From Dioszegia crocea (taxonomy: Eukaryota > Basidiomycota > Tremellomycetes > Tremellales > Bulleribasidiaceae): 64,000 nucleotides of DNA. Below the pieces are notes generated by a model. The model worked only from the letters and a program-made list of their open reading frames with translations, was not told where the DNA came from and made no database searches. Of the stretch, positions 1 to 13,242 are shown piece by piece; position 1 is the first letter of the stretch, and each line of letters opens with the position of its first letter. A program made the translations under genes and the position numbers. The DNA lies in the NCBI GenBank assembly GCA_001600615.1, contig BCKK01000006.1, forward strand, positions 1,054,001-1,118,000. Reading direction: 5' to 3'.

Positions 1-296
1 CTGTTGACTACTGTCAAAGATAAGTACGAGATGTCTCTTGCGTAAGTTCTGCTCCTTCCTTAGATAAGTTCTGCTCCTTCCTTAGATCTGTCAATATCAC
101 ATGGCTTCGCTGTCTTTCAATCCTGCTTTGACTAGCCTGTGCCTCCTTGTCTTACAAGAGTCAATGCTGACTTTGCAGAACCGATGACTATAAGCGAGAA
201 GAAGATGTGGACGTCGGAGAACTCGTCAAGAAGACACTAGCATCGAGAGGGTTTAACGATGGAGTGGAGGTCGACGAGGATGAGACTATGGCATGA
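1..296 (+). CDS. C-terminal end of an unidentified protein (partial, enters from left edge)
   Basis: Two exons are readable: 1-41 and 179-296, separated by an intron with donor GTAAGT at 42 and a TGCTGAC...TTTGCAG acceptor ending at 178. Spliced, they give about 52 residues ending in an acidic tail (VEVDEDETMA) and a TGA at 294-296. The stretch before the tail (EEDVDVGELVKKTLASRGF) looks like ordinary conserved coding sequence, with a Lys/Glu-rich helix and then an acidic end. I do not recognise the family, and the body of the protein lies outside the window. The intron contains a 22-bp tandem duplication, listed separately. Confidence 0.6.
43..86. repeat. 22-bp tandem duplication inside an intron
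   Basis: Two perfect adjacent copies of a 22-nt unit (taagttctgctccttcctta + ga) lie immediately after the donor G of the first intron. Each copy starts with donor-like sequence (TAAGT) and ends with acceptor-like sequence (CTTAG), so a cryptic mini-intron shape is duplicated. Confidence 0.85.
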
Positions 297-530
297 GGGC
301 GTACTGGCCAGCATGGCTGAGATGGGACGGGCCGTCAGGAGTAATGAGGGGCAATCTTGGTTACGGCCACAGATAGGCCTGCCGCTCGAGGATGCTGGAG
401 GACCTGGTTGGAGGATCCATTGTAGAACTATAGTAGACTTCAGAGTCGGGCTTGCACGCCTTGTATATTCTCCACTGAGGGTTACGCTTCTGCACAACGT
501 CGTCCGGTTTTGATTCATCTACACCCATCC

Positions 531-1350
531 TCAGACCCCCTTGGCTAGTAGCGCATTACCAGCTTTCCAGAAGATGGTCAAATATGTCCCTAAAGAATTA
601 ACTCTCGCCAGACCGGCCAAACGTAGGACCTGGGTGAAGTTGAATCGCTTTACGCACCTGTTAGAGCATACCAGACCAAAGTCCGGCTCAAGGATAGGTT
701 GTTGTTGGTGACGTTGAGATACAAGTAGACTGTAGTATGAGCATACAACCTTCGGTAGGGTGCGCAAGAAGAGCACCAGGAGCAAGCGGATATCTGTAGA
801 CTTACTGAATACACATCGGAGCAAGAAGTAGAGGCCCGTAGCGTAGGTCATGAAGCTGCCAGATAGTCCAGCTGTATTACCTGCTACCTACGAGTATCAG
901 CAGATGTACATTACCCAATATCGAAGGGGATCTGCAGCTCCCATGCCTCCATCAGCAAGGGTTGCGAGGGATAATAAGGTGAGAACCAAGATCTGACAGA
1001 CGACTCACAACAGCAGCACAAACCACTCCCAGACTCTCGAGACAATTCTCATGTGCAGCCTGCCGTCTTCTCAATCTCCTAATGACGGCCTTATCCCACT
1101 TCTCCAATTTCTCCATCTTGTCTAATGCCTGACGAGGGTGTACATTATCCACAAACCCAAGTCGCGCGATGGAGATGCGAGGGGTTATGGCGAAGGCCTG
1201 GAGGATTGTGAGGACTAGGAGGTGGTATGAGTAGTTCTGCATCTTGGCTTTTGGCCCGGATTTACGGATGAGTGCCGGTGGACGGATGGTGTAGCTGAGC
1301 GCTGAAGTGACGGTTAGGGCGGTATGGTAAGGTTGTAGAGCGCTGGGCAT
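531..1350 (-). CDS. MAPEG-family membrane protein, paralog 1
   Basis: Four exons on the minus strand: 1009-1350, 806-887, 658-729 and 531-589. Together they give a 184-residue protein, or 148 residues if the internal ATG at 1242 is used. MAPEG proteins are small four-helix integral membrane enzymes of the ER that act in glutathione or eicosanoid chemistry. The signature seen is RRRQAAHENCLESLGVVCAA, the Arg-rich loop and helix with the family His-Glu-Asn, followed by hydrophobic helices and a last helix ending AGNALLAKGV. The downstream neighbour at 1575-2217 aligns along its whole length, and the two middle exons are 82 and 72 nt in both genes. The start is uncertain: alignment with the neighbour begins at NYSYHLL, just after the internal Met, so the first 36 residues may not be translated. 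The enzymatic substrate cannot be inferred. Confidence 0.75.
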
Positions 1351-1574
1351 CCATTGGGCATCTCAAAAGACAGGCTCGCTTTTTGGCATTGGGACTACTC
1401 GAGTAGTCATGACGTATGTCACGTAATGTGGCATGGGCGGGGCAGCAGCAGCACTGCAGCAGCTGTGTGTGCAAGCAAGACCCAGGCCGGCGTCAGTATA
1501 CGAGGGGCAGTACTCAGGACTACTCCCTCGAACAGCAATGCCTTGACAGATGTTTACATCTAGATTCCTATAGA

Positions 1575-2217
1575 TCATCCCAATAGACCCCGGCCCCCAT
1601 TGATAGCCGTCCCCACTTTCCAAAGAGTAGTCAAGAAGCAGACTGAGGTATCAGCTTATGAAACATACAGCCTTTTTCCAGCCCGATATATGCCATTAAC
1701 TCACAGTTGGATCCCCACCAACACGCGCTGCGGACATAAGAGCCCTGCTTGGTCGTAGCGTTGATATAGTTCCAAACTGCCGGGTCAGCATATGTATCCC
1801 ACCCTCGAGCTCGAAGCAACTCACTGTATACACATCGGAACGCAAAGTAAGCCCCAGCCATAGTGTTCATGAATTTCCCACCAAGACCAGCTTGGTTCCC
1901 AGCAACCTTACAACATCAGCTACTGACTCCCTTAACATTTGCCCCCGACTTACAACGGCAGCAGCAAAGATACCCAAATTATCATAACAATTCTCATGGG
2001 CCGCCTGCCTCCTCCTCAACTTTGCGATAAGCTTCGGTGACACTTTCCCATCCTTTTCAATCTTGTCCAGATCGGTTCGGGGGTTCGCATTGTCGTATGT
2101 ACCCAATCGGATTATGGCACCCTTCGGCGAGGCAAAGTTAGCCTGTAAGAAAGTAAGGATTAAGAGGTGGTATGAGTAGTTGTATGGCCCGAGGAATGTT
2201 AAGGGTGTGGAAGACAT
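1575..2217 (-). CDS. MAPEG-family membrane protein, paralog 2
   Basis: Four exons, 1954-2217, 1825-1906, 1705-1776 and 1575-1642, encode 161 residues, the usual MAPEG length. Introns are 47, 48 and 62 nt. Visible elements are the N-terminal hydrophobic helix (NYSYHLLILTFLQ), an NPRTDLDKIEKD loop, the core RRRQAAHENCYDNLGIFAAA, a helix with MNTMAGAYFAFRCVYIWNYI, the RSACWWGSN helix, and a final helix ending in LWKVGTAINGGRGLLG. Reading through the introns would give a plausible but wrong C-terminus; only the spliced frame matches paralog 1. The gene is head-to-tail with paralog 1 and separated from its start by 224 nt. It is probably an ER membrane protein; its activity is unknown. Confidence 0.8.
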
Positions 2218-5047
<2,830 letters not shown>

Positions 5048-5430
5048 AGAGGAAGGGTTAGGTATTGGGACGGGTTGGAGTATACGCGGGGGAGATACGA
5101 CTTGGGATGAGAAGTGAGAGCGGGATTTTGTGAATGAGTTCTGCAAGTGTATCAATACTGTGTAGCGGGAGATCATGTACCATGCACCGGCTGCATGCAT
5201 TCGATGTTTATGATTTTTACGTCTCACAGCAATGCCGAAGTTGATTGATGGCGGGTTGACAGTATCGCGTAACCCTCCGAGTAGAGTAAGAAATACCGGC
5301 ACAGGTGCATATGCCATTTATACAGAAGCCGTCCATAGCGAGCCCGTCAAGAAAACCTCTAGCCCACCCTTTGCCCCAACCGCGAAACGCCATGCCTCAG
5401 CCGCAAACAATGACCCCACTCGATCCCATC
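5048..5430. other. Convergent 3' region
   Basis: This lies between the stop of the glucosidase and the stop of NDUFS1 on the other strand. It should hold both 3' UTRs; nothing else is recognised. Confidence 0.5.
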
Positions 5431-7959
5431 CTAAGCGTACGAAGCCTGAGAATCAGCATACCTTCTCATCAAACTGAGACCAGACTCACCTGTCCACCAA
5501 CAGCAGCATCCACCTGTGTAGTCTCATACTCCTTCTTTGTGAACGCCTTTGAGCAAGCCGCCATAGTGACTGACGCTCTCGAGATTGGATCTGTCCTATA
5601 GAAGTCCGAGATCGGCTTCTTGAACGCAGTCGCACTCCCCGCCGCTCCACTCGCCTGCGACAGCGTCTTCAAACCCGCAGTAGCCAACTCGGTAGATGGA
5701 CGCTCTAGGACATCGTACCTGAGCAACGTAGGTGAGACGTCCCACATCCGCTCGCGGAGAGAGTAGATGTCGTCATATGGTAATGGGGAGCCAACAACTT
5801 CTGAAAGTGCTCGAATAATCTTCCAGTCCTCTCGACTGGCTCCAGGTGGAGGTACGGCCGTACGGCCCATCTGACTCCGACCTTCTGTGTTGATCCATGT
5901 TGTGGCCTTCTCAGTGTAGGCCGCGCCTGGTAGACAAACATCGGCGAATTGCGCACCGAGATCACCGTGGTGGCCCTGGTAGACGACAAAGGCGTTTTCG
6001 GGGATGGTAGAGGGGTCAATATCGTCGGCGTTTAGGAGGTAGACGAATTTAGGGGTAGATTTGGAAGAGGCCGTAGTGGGTGTGAAACCGATATCGAGAG
6101 CTGCTGTTCGAGATGCCGCCTGAATGTCAGTCGAGTCCCCAGGCATAGACGTACCCGTTGCAATATAGAGAAACCATTCCACTCTGGTCCCATAAATCTC
6201 GACGAGTTGTCCAGCACATGTTTACTGACAGCCTTCAATACCGCCGCTCCCTCTTTACCCTCAATAACACCCGATCCAACAATGATCATTGGCTTTTTGG
6301 CCTCCTTCCAGATCTTGGCAAACGCTCCCTTGCCCTTGCCCGAGAAGAACGCCTCGACATCCTTCGCGCTTGTCCCGGCATGCTCATACTCGAAAGTCGA
6401 GTCAAACTTTTCGCCGATAAGCGCGAACTCTGCGCCGGTTTGGAGGTATGATTTCCGGAATCGGGTGTTTAGGATGGCAGCCTCGTGACGGGGGTTGGTA
6501 CCAATCAAAAGAATAGCGTCGGCCTCGCTTGAGCCCTCGATGGAAGTGTTGAAGAGGTAGTTGGAACGAATTTCCGATCCGGTGGGAGCTGGGAGGTAGC
6601 CGAGAGGGGTATCGGTAGTGAGGTTTTCAGACCCCAAACGGTTGGCAAGGTCCTTCAACGCTACGAGTGATTCGGTATCCGCCAAAGCACCCGCCACCGC
6701 CTTGATCTCATCTCCCTTCGCGCCAGAGTTCAAGAACCCGTGTCTGATAGACTCCATCGCGTGTTCCCATGTAGCAGGAACGAACTTGTCGCCCTCCCTG
6801 ACTAGCGGCGTTGTCAACCGCTGGTACTTGAGCCCATCGTACGCGTATCTCGTCTTGTCATTGATCCACTCCTCATTGACCTCGTCATTGATCTTGGGCT
6901 GGACCCGCATCACCTGCACTCCACGCGAGTCAACCCGGATGTTACTCCCGATAGCATCGAGCACATCGACCGATTCCGTCTTCTTCAACTCCCAGGGTCG
7001 GGCCTGGAAGGCATACGGCTTGGACGTAAGCGCACCGACGGGGCAAAGATCGATAATGTTTCCAGACATCTCAGAGTCCATCGTCTTCTCGATGTACATC
7101 CCGATCTGGAGGTCATTTCCTCGTCCGGTCGTACCGAGATCCTCGACACCCGCAACGTCATTCGCGAATCGGACGCAACGGGTGCACTGGATACACCGGT
7201 TCATGCTGGTTTTGACAATCGGTCCGAGATCCTTGTTTTCCGTCGCCCGCTTGCCGGTGATTTCGTGGAATCGTGTGCGGTCCGAACCGTATCGCATCGA
7301 CTGGTCCTGCAGATCGCATTCGCCTCCTTGGTCGCAAATGGGGCAATCGAGGGGGTGGTTGGCGAGTAGGAATTCCATGACACCCTCGCGGGCTTTGTGG
7401 ACTAGGGGAGTGTTGGTGAAGACTTTCGATCCGGGCATGGCGGGCATAGCGCAGGAAGCGACGGGTTTGGGGGAGCGTTCGACCTAGAGTGTGAGCTCTG
7501 GGTAGACTCTTCACGCGTAAAAAATAGCTCACCTCGACAAGACACATCCGACAGTTTCCCGCAATAGCTAATCGGTCATGGTAACAGAATCGGGGGACGG
7601 TGGCACCAGCGGCCTCCTGGATGATATCAGCTCTGCTTCGCTCAATCATCGTAGATCGTTGGGACATACACAAGCCTGGATAAGAGCAGTTCCTGCAATC
7701 GTCAGCAATTATCTTTGGACTTCGTGGAAATAACATACCTTGCGGGACAGTCACCTCTTTTCCATCGACCGTTAGAGTTATGTCCGCTTGTCTAGCATGT
7801 GTGGTGGAGAACAGTCGCTGGCCTATATCATCAGCTTCTGTAAACGTATAGCTCGCCACTCGACCAAAAACTTAGATCGAGCGGTGAGGCGGCAGAGGAC
7901 ATACGTGATGGTCCGCCCAATTGACGGAGAGATCGCTGAGTAGCGAATTTGCGGAACAT
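5431..7959 (-). CDS. NADH:ubiquinone oxidoreductase 75 kDa subunit (complex I)
   Basis: This is the mitochondrial complex I iron-sulfur subunit of the N-module (NDUFS1, Neurospora nuo-78), which carries electrons from the flavin towards quinone. Exons: 7905-7959, 7739-7837, 7670-7692, 7533-7616, 6155-7483, 5490-6119 and 5431-5445, giving 744 residues, usual for fungi. The basic N-terminus [16 protein letters not shown] fits a mitochondrial presequence. Cluster ligands are visible: the ferredoxin-type set in [15 protein letters not shown] and [10 protein letters not shown], His plus Cys in [14 protein letters not shown], and CIQCTRC with a later IIDLCPVGA. The C-terminal molybdopterin-like domain follows, with ERMWDV and KAFTKKE near the end. 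The last coding exon is only 15 nt (ASYA-stop), and the retained-intron reading would end in LVSV instead. A second acceptor 33 nt upstream of the exon 2 acceptor (exon 7739-7870) is also in frame, so the presequence junction may vary. Confidence 0.95.
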
Positions 7960-8297
7960 CCTGGCGATATATGCACTGAGGGTAGGATCGGTGCTGCGGG
8001 CTGCGAGAGCTCTGGGATCACGACAGAGACTGAAGAGAAGGGTGGATGGATGATGGTATGAAGATCGTTGAGCCAAGGTTGAGAAGGCGGCAAAACTCCG
8101 CCATGTGGCACTCGTCAGCCAATGAGCGGCTGCGTATAAAACAACCTCTTGCCTGCTACTCTCAAGGGTATATACGCTTCATCTCACATCTAGTGCTTGG
8201 ATATAGAGGTAGATCATGAGGCCAGCTGGAATACTGATCAAAATCGATAATGCATCTAATAGCAAAAGCCACTCATACAACGTCTAAAAGCTACAAT
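7960..8297. other. Intergenic region upstream of the complex I gene
   Basis: Contains the NDUFS1 5' leader and the 3' side of the next minus-strand gene. No coding sequence or RNA gene is recognised. Confidence 0.4.
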
Positions 8298-9017
8298 CTA
8301 GATCCAGTTGCCCTCCCGCACGCCTCTTCCTCGCCGACAGACAGGACGCGCCTTCTCATCCCTAAACGTCGCCGCCTCGTAAAGATACTGCTGCTCCTCG
8401 CTCATCCTCCTCTCCTTCGTGAGACCTGTTGGGCTGCCGCTCTTCTCGCTCTTGCCTGACACAGCTCGCTTCTTCTCCTTCTCCGCCTTGACCGCGACCT
8501 CCTTCTCCTGACCCTTGCGCCGCTGTAGGAATGGGAAGTGGAGCTTCTTCCCGGCGATGTACTCGAGATCTGCGAGGAGGTTCCTGGGCCGAGTGTCGAA
8601 GAGGGAGAGCTCGGTAGGTAGGGGGATGAATGCGGGAGAGCGGGGTGAGGGCGCTGTGGGGTAGTGGGACGGTCTGGGCCTGGAAGAGGGGTTGGACGGG
8701 GACTGGGTGGCGCGCGAGGGAGTAATGGGGGCAGAAAGCGATGATGGAGAAGAACGGGGGCTACGCGAGAGGGAAGGAGGGTAGTTGCCGATTGCGGGTG
8801 AGGCAGTGTAGGCTCGAGTTGCCGTTCGGATAGAGGCAGGAGGGGTTTGGATGGTGTACATCGAGTCTAGGCTGGAGCATGATGATGAGCGTTTGAGCTG
8901 CGGAGTAGGTGTGTAGGGGTTGAGGAATGGGTGGTCGGCCGGTAGCTCGTCGCATGGCCAACGGCCTGATGGAGGAGGAGGGGCAGGTCGGGTAGGGTAG
9001 TAGCCGTAAGTGGACAT
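8298..9017 (-). CDS. Ser/Pro-rich hypothetical protein
   Basis: A single uninterrupted frame of 239 residues with ATG at 9015-9017 and TAG at 8298-8300. The first two thirds are rich in Ser, Pro, Thr and Tyr with many SP/TP pairs (SRSPRSSPSSLSAP, APSPRSPAF), as in proteins phosphorylated by proline-directed kinases. The last third is basic and helical: DLEYIAGKKLHFPFLQRRKG, then a Lys/Glu-rich stretch and QQYLYEAATFRDEKARPVC. No enzyme motif, transmembrane helix or signal peptide is seen. I do not recognise the family. The low-complexity N-terminus and more ordered C-terminus suggest a regulatory or adaptor protein, which is inference only. Confidence 0.6.
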   Translation of the reverse strand: MSTYGYYPTRPAPPPPSGRWPCDELPADHPFLNPYTPTPQLKRSSSCSSLDSMYTIQTPPASIRTATRAYTASPAIGNYPPSLSRSPRSSPSSLSAPITPSRATQSPSNPSSRPRPSHYPTAPSPRSPAFIPLPTELSLFDTRPRNLLADLEYIAGKKLHFPFLQRRKGQEKEVAVKAEKEKKRAVSGKSEKSGSPTGLTKERRMSEEQQYLYEAATFRDEKARPVCRRGRGVREGNWI

Positions 9018-9851
9018 GGTGTGTGGGGATCGTGTGGGATGAGCTGATCTGTTGTGGTTGGATTGAGTGGATCTGTGGGTGTTGTGGGGATCTTTCCCTC
9101 ATCTTTAGTACTGGCATATATAGCCCTTCCAGCCCCTTCACAGCCCTCGTCAACACACTGAACCACTTCAGACCATCAATCGCAACTTCACAAACTAGTA
9201 TTCAGATCCTTAGCAACCCCCTTCACCTTCTCAATCATCAACTTACATTCACATTACTCGGAAGAGAACAATAAGGCCATTCAAAAGAGTGTCTCGCCTT
9301 TGCACGCGAAGGGAGAGTCAGGGAAAATCTGAAACACGCGGAGGAGTTGTGTGTTTCCTCGTCCGCTCATACACTCATGCCTGAACTCTATCCTCCAGGC
9401 ACAAGGACATTTCACGAAAGCGTACAGCCGACATTGGTCGCCTTGGGGACAGCATAGCTTGTTGCTTTGAGAGAGTGAAGCTGTGTCCGGGGAACAGCAG
9501 CCATGCAGCTGTACCTTGTCATCGACGACCCCCTTCGCGTCCAGCTAACCCCGATTAATCGGGTTACTCATGGCCCTAATTCTTTAGCCTATCATCGAGG
9601 GGAGACGACCATGTCTCATAACCCCGTTAAAGCCATCTGCTCCGCACATGAAGGCAAACACCGCTTATACAGCGCGAAGTCATCAGTAAGGTACAGGCAA
9701 AATCTACTGAGGAATGCTGCAATTTCTTCACAGTCTTATCAGCCATTTGCCACGTGTCAACTCCTCCTCGATTTACGGCGAAAGTCGAAACGCATCATCG
9801 ATCGACCTGTTTCATATCTCCTTGACTTACTCTACTGAACGATCCCACGAT
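9018..9851. other. Divergent promoter region
   Basis: This 834-bp spacer lies between the Ser/Pro-rich gene (minus) and the FAR-17a-like gene (plus). Frames at 9023-9274 and 9503-9838 have no recognisable protein signature and are not called. No RNA gene is seen. Confidence 0.4.
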
Positions 9852-11016
9852 ATGGCGCGAGGATCGACAAACAAGCAGTCTGCAGGTGCTCGTCCGCCCT
9901 CAATGCACACCACTTATCCAGTCCCACACACGAACCAGGCGCCCGTCGATGCTCATCCTCGGAAAATTCGGGCCTTCTTCCACCTCGCTTCGGCGGGAGT
10001 GATGATTGCTGGTTTCCAGGCTTTGCAAGATGTTGCTGCTGGGAAGTTGATGGCTCCTCAGGTGAGTTCTTACCTGATGTCATGAGAGATAGAGGCTGAT
10101 AATGTCAGTACGGAGGTGAGCTGCGTTTCTAATTCCAAGCACTCTTGTTCTTTGCTGGAACTGCCTCGTCACTGGGTCAAACTGACTGATAAGGGTTCTT
10201 GCAGTACTTGACCATCATCGGGTGAGCTAACTGGTCTGCAAAGTCTGCACTGGGGATGAGAGCTAACATCCGCCAGCCTACTCGCTACCGTCGTCTTCCT
10301 TATCATGTCTGCTTCCCAGGACATGCTTCCCGCCGTCAATGGTCAGTGTCGAGCCCTACATTACGTCCCCAGAGCCATTCTTCGCAATAGCCCAAGGCTG
10401 ACCCATCAGTGTTCAGACCCATTCGTCGTGTCCTTCTGCTATTTGCGCTACCGATCGAATTCGTCATCTCCACAATCTACGTGAGCTGCTTCATCCGCCA
10501 TTGCCACGGAGACCAACCCAGCTGACATCTTCAGTGGGGCATGGTCCTTACCAAGCCTGACCTCATGTTTCCTCCCATGCCAGCAGGTTCCGCCGAGCCT
10601 TCATCTTCCGACAATGCCACGCTCTTATTCCGGATACCGCTCTGGATGGATCTGAGTATGCACCTGCTACCAGCTGTAGCTCTAGTTATTCGTAAGTCTG
10701 ATATCCTTCACAATGCTCTTGACCTAGCTCCATATAACTTCACTTCTGCGACATAGGACCAATAGCTGACGACTCAGATTTCTTCACCCTCGAACCCCGA
10801 TACAACCCTCCCGTATCGACCATCGGAGCCGGCGCGCTCGCTTCGGGCTTTGGAACATTCTACGCCTTTTGGGTAGAACACTGCGCCAAGATCAACGGTC
10901 GATTCCCTTATCCTTTCCTGAACATTATGGGTGGAGAAGAAAGGGCCGCGTTTTACGTGGGCGCCGTGTTGCTTGCGTTGGGTGCGTTCCATATCCTTAA
11001 CTTCGTGCATAGATGA
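9852..11016 (+). CDS. FAR-17a/AIG1-like multi-pass membrane protein
   Basis: Seven exons, 9852-10061, 10109-10115, 10194-10221, 10277-10341, 10410-10480, 10535-10691 and 10778-11016, encode 258 residues. Exon 2 is a 7-nt microexon needed to read YGGFLQYLTIIG across the junction. The family (androgen-induced gene 1, ADTRP) comprises multi-helix membrane hydrolases with a Thr/His pair; mammalian members cleave fatty-acid esters of hydroxy fatty acids. Family features seen are FLQYLTIIG, RRVLLLFALPIEFVISTIYW, the PLWMDLSMHLLPAVALVIHF segment with its conserved His, YAFWVEHCAKINGRFPYPFL, and a last helix ending LNFVHR. About six hydrophobic helices can be counted. The N-terminal 40 residues are hydrophilic. 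The fungal substrate is unknown. Confidence 0.85.
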
Positions 11017-11249
11017 GCAGCGTAGATGATGCATTGCATAGAGTACAGTGATTTGCGAGGCAGCATCTACCCCGTAAGCTACTCCGTTGTTCGACAGGGT
11101 CTAAAGGATGTATGTACGTGGGTACATATACAGCGGAGACACCTGAACCTGCGTGCTGCTTTATAGTCTCCAACTGACAGACTCACTTCAGCCCTCGTCA
11201 AGCCTCGAGTACAACCTCCCCCTTTACCAATCAGTCGATAGACTATCTA

Positions 11250-11933
11250 ATGTCTACCCAAATCCTTCGTCCGGCCGGTCCGACGCCAAACCTCTGTCTT
11301 TCCCCTTCAACTCAACTACACAATCCTCCCATGACCTCCCCTCGCTTCTCCGCTGCCTCCCTCTCCCCTCCCCTTACCGGTGCCTCTTACACCACCACCT
11401 CACAACTCCCAGAGCTCGACATGGCAACCTGGCTAGCTACCGTAAAAGCTATGCCAATGTGGCGCTGGGCCGGACCTATCGCTCTCATCGTAGGCTCACC
11501 ACCCCTTCAGCGCATCGCCTCTGCCTCTAAGGCACTACACGCACTGGTGGACATCCACGTAGGACCATACAGCCGCGAACTTATCGCTGGCGAACTTATC
11601 CTCTCTGCTCCATTACGAGATACCATCAACCTCAAAGGGAAGGTGTCGAGGGAGGATGGGAGGTATCTGATATGGAAAATTAGGGAGTTCAGGGATCAGC
11701 CTAAGGCCCCCGGATGGTCAGTGGATAATCAGAGAGAGCTTGATTGTGCTTGTATGTCGGCTATAGCGGCTTTAGAAGTGCGTATGGTCAGTGACGACAA
11801 TGAGGATGAGGGGGATAGGGCCCGCGTAGGAAGGTCAACGTTGAGCCGATTGTTGTCCAAGAGCTCAGAGGATGATTGGTCCGAGGCCTGGAGAGTTTGG
11901 ATAAGGGTGTTGCGATGGGCCACGGTAGATTGA
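11250..11933 (+). CDS. Hypothetical protein, member 1 of a tail-to-tail paralog pair
   Basis: A single-exon frame of 227 residues. The first ATG is at 11250; later in-frame Met codons (MTSPRF, MATWLATVK) are possible starts because the N-terminal 55 residues are Ser/Thr/Pro-rich. From WLATVKAMPMWRWAGP onward it aligns with the minus-strand gene at 12195-12794. Shared blocks are ALIVGSPPLQR / SLVIGAPPVQR, ASKALHALVD / ASTALNALVD, GELILSAPLRD / GEVILSAPLRD, KIREFRDQ / KINEFRNQ, DNQRELD / ENQAELD, and SAIAA. The end is helical with several Trp (WSEAWRVWIRVLRWA). No signal peptide, catalytic motif or known domain is recognised. Possibly an intracellular helical protein specific to this lineage. 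Confidence 0.6.
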   Translation: MSTQILRPAGPTPNLCLSPSTQLHNPPMTSPRFSAASLSPPLTGASYTTTSQLPELDMATWLATVKAMPMWRWAGPIALIVGSPPLQRIASASKALHALVDIHVGPYSRELIAGELILSAPLRDTINLKGKVSREDGRYLIWKIREFRDQPKAPGWSVDNQRELDCACMSAIAALEVRMVSDDNEDEGDRARVGRSTLSRLLSKSSEDDWSEAWRVWIRVLRWATVD

Positions 11934-12194
11934 AGCGACAGGTTCGAAGGGTGGTAGCGTCAATGTAAGAGTAGATGGCATAAATCCACGCTGCCCTTCG
12001 CGACGTCGGTATCCGCGCGCGCAATACTAGAGAAGTCCTGGCTTGTCAATCGTGAGGCTGACACATGCTATCCACTACGAGAAGGTCCCTCAACACTGAC
12101 TCATGTACTCATCCCGGGAGGAGCGCGACACAGCGTAAAGTAGGATAATCTCACCAACACCCAGATCCATCACGCTGGCGCATAATGTAATCGA

Positions 12195-12794
12195 CTACTG
12201 CGGGCTCCCATAGCGCATGACCCAGATCCAATCACTCAACGCCTTGGTCCAGTCATCGCCTGAGCTTCTTGACCAGGTCCTAGCCGGAATAGACCTCCTA
12301 GGCGCCCCACACAGCCTCGCCACTTCCATGTCTGTACCCACCCGACCATCGAACGCTGCGATGGCCGAATCACAAGTGAGATCGAGCTCAGCCTGATTCT
12401 CCACTGTCCAATCTGCCGACTTGTTCTGGTTTCTGAACTCGTTGATTTTCATCTCGAGGTAATTCTTGTCCTTGCGCGTCACTGTACCCTTTACGGCTGG
12501 ATCCCGCAAGGGGGCGGAAAGGATGACTTCACCCATGATGAATCCGCGGCTGAATGGTCCGCTGGGCTGACTGTCGACAAGGGCGTTGAGAGCGGTCGAA
12601 GCTGTTGCAAGGCGTTGTACCGGAGGTGCGCCAATGACGAGAGAGAGAGGAAAGGCCCAACTCAGAAACGGCACATTCTTCACGGTGGTCAACCAGTCAG
12701 ACGCATTGAGCTCCTCCCCAGCCCCAACCGTCTCGTCATGCGTGGCATTAGAGCCGAAGGAGGCAGGGTCGGTGTCTTTGAATAAATCAGACAT
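12195..12794 (-). CDS. Hypothetical protein, member 2 of a tail-to-tail paralog pair
   Basis: A single-exon frame of 199 residues with ATG at 12792-12794 and TAG at 12195-12197. It is convergent with the paralog ending at 11933, with 261 nt between the stops. The conserved body starts at SDWLTTVKNVPFLSWAFP and ends WTKALSDWIWVMRYG. The N-terminal 35 residues are acidic and share nothing with the paralog's Ser/Thr-rich start, so the N-termini evolve fast while the core is kept. Conservation of the frame between diverged copies supports a real protein; no function can be assigned. Confidence 0.65.
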   Translation of the reverse strand: MSDLFKDTDPASFGSNATHDETVGAGEELNASDWLTTVKNVPFLSWAFPLSLVIGAPPVQRLATASTALNALVDSQPSGPFSRGFIMGEVILSAPLRDPAVKGTVTRKDKNYLEMKINEFRNQNKSADWTVENQAELDLTCDSAIAAFDGRVGTDMEVARLCGAPRRSIPARTWSRSSGDDWTKALSDWIWVMRYGSPQ

Positions 12795-13242
12795 GGCGAT
12801 AGGGGGTATTTGCCTCGAGTTGACTGGGGTGTGGATTATATGAGATCGGATCTGCTCGAAGTAAAATAATTGGGGCTTTGGGATGAGAAGGGGAGAGGTA
12901 GGATCCTGAATTCTTCAAGGAAGATAGGGAGGTGCAGGGGCACAGGGGCCTGGGGTCGCAAGGGCAGTATCTCGGCGGCCCCCATAGACCTTCCTTACAT
13001 TGTAAGAATAAAGGATCAGCAAGGGGGTCTGACTCGGAGCTCAGCTGACGACAAGATACGCCGGCAAAGGCCGCTCGGTGGTGCTCATGAGGATATTGAT
13101 GAAGAGCCCAGGAAAAATGAAACACCTGAACAACAAAGAGGTCAATAGCACGAGAAGGGCCGAGAACCCGGAAAGATGAAGTTTTTAACCTGCGAGATAC
13201 GAGTACATCCCGCCTGCACCTACAACCCAACCACTCAAACCC
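12795..13242. other. Intergenic region
   Basis: Lies between two minus-strand genes: the promoter of the 12195-12794 gene and the 3' side of UTP5. Several short frames exist, but none has a recognisable signature. Confidence 0.4.

Noticed and set aside
9503..9838. 111-residue plus-strand ORF in the divergent spacer
   Set aside because: No ordered protein features, no splice partner, and it overlaps the promoter of the FAR-17a-like gene.
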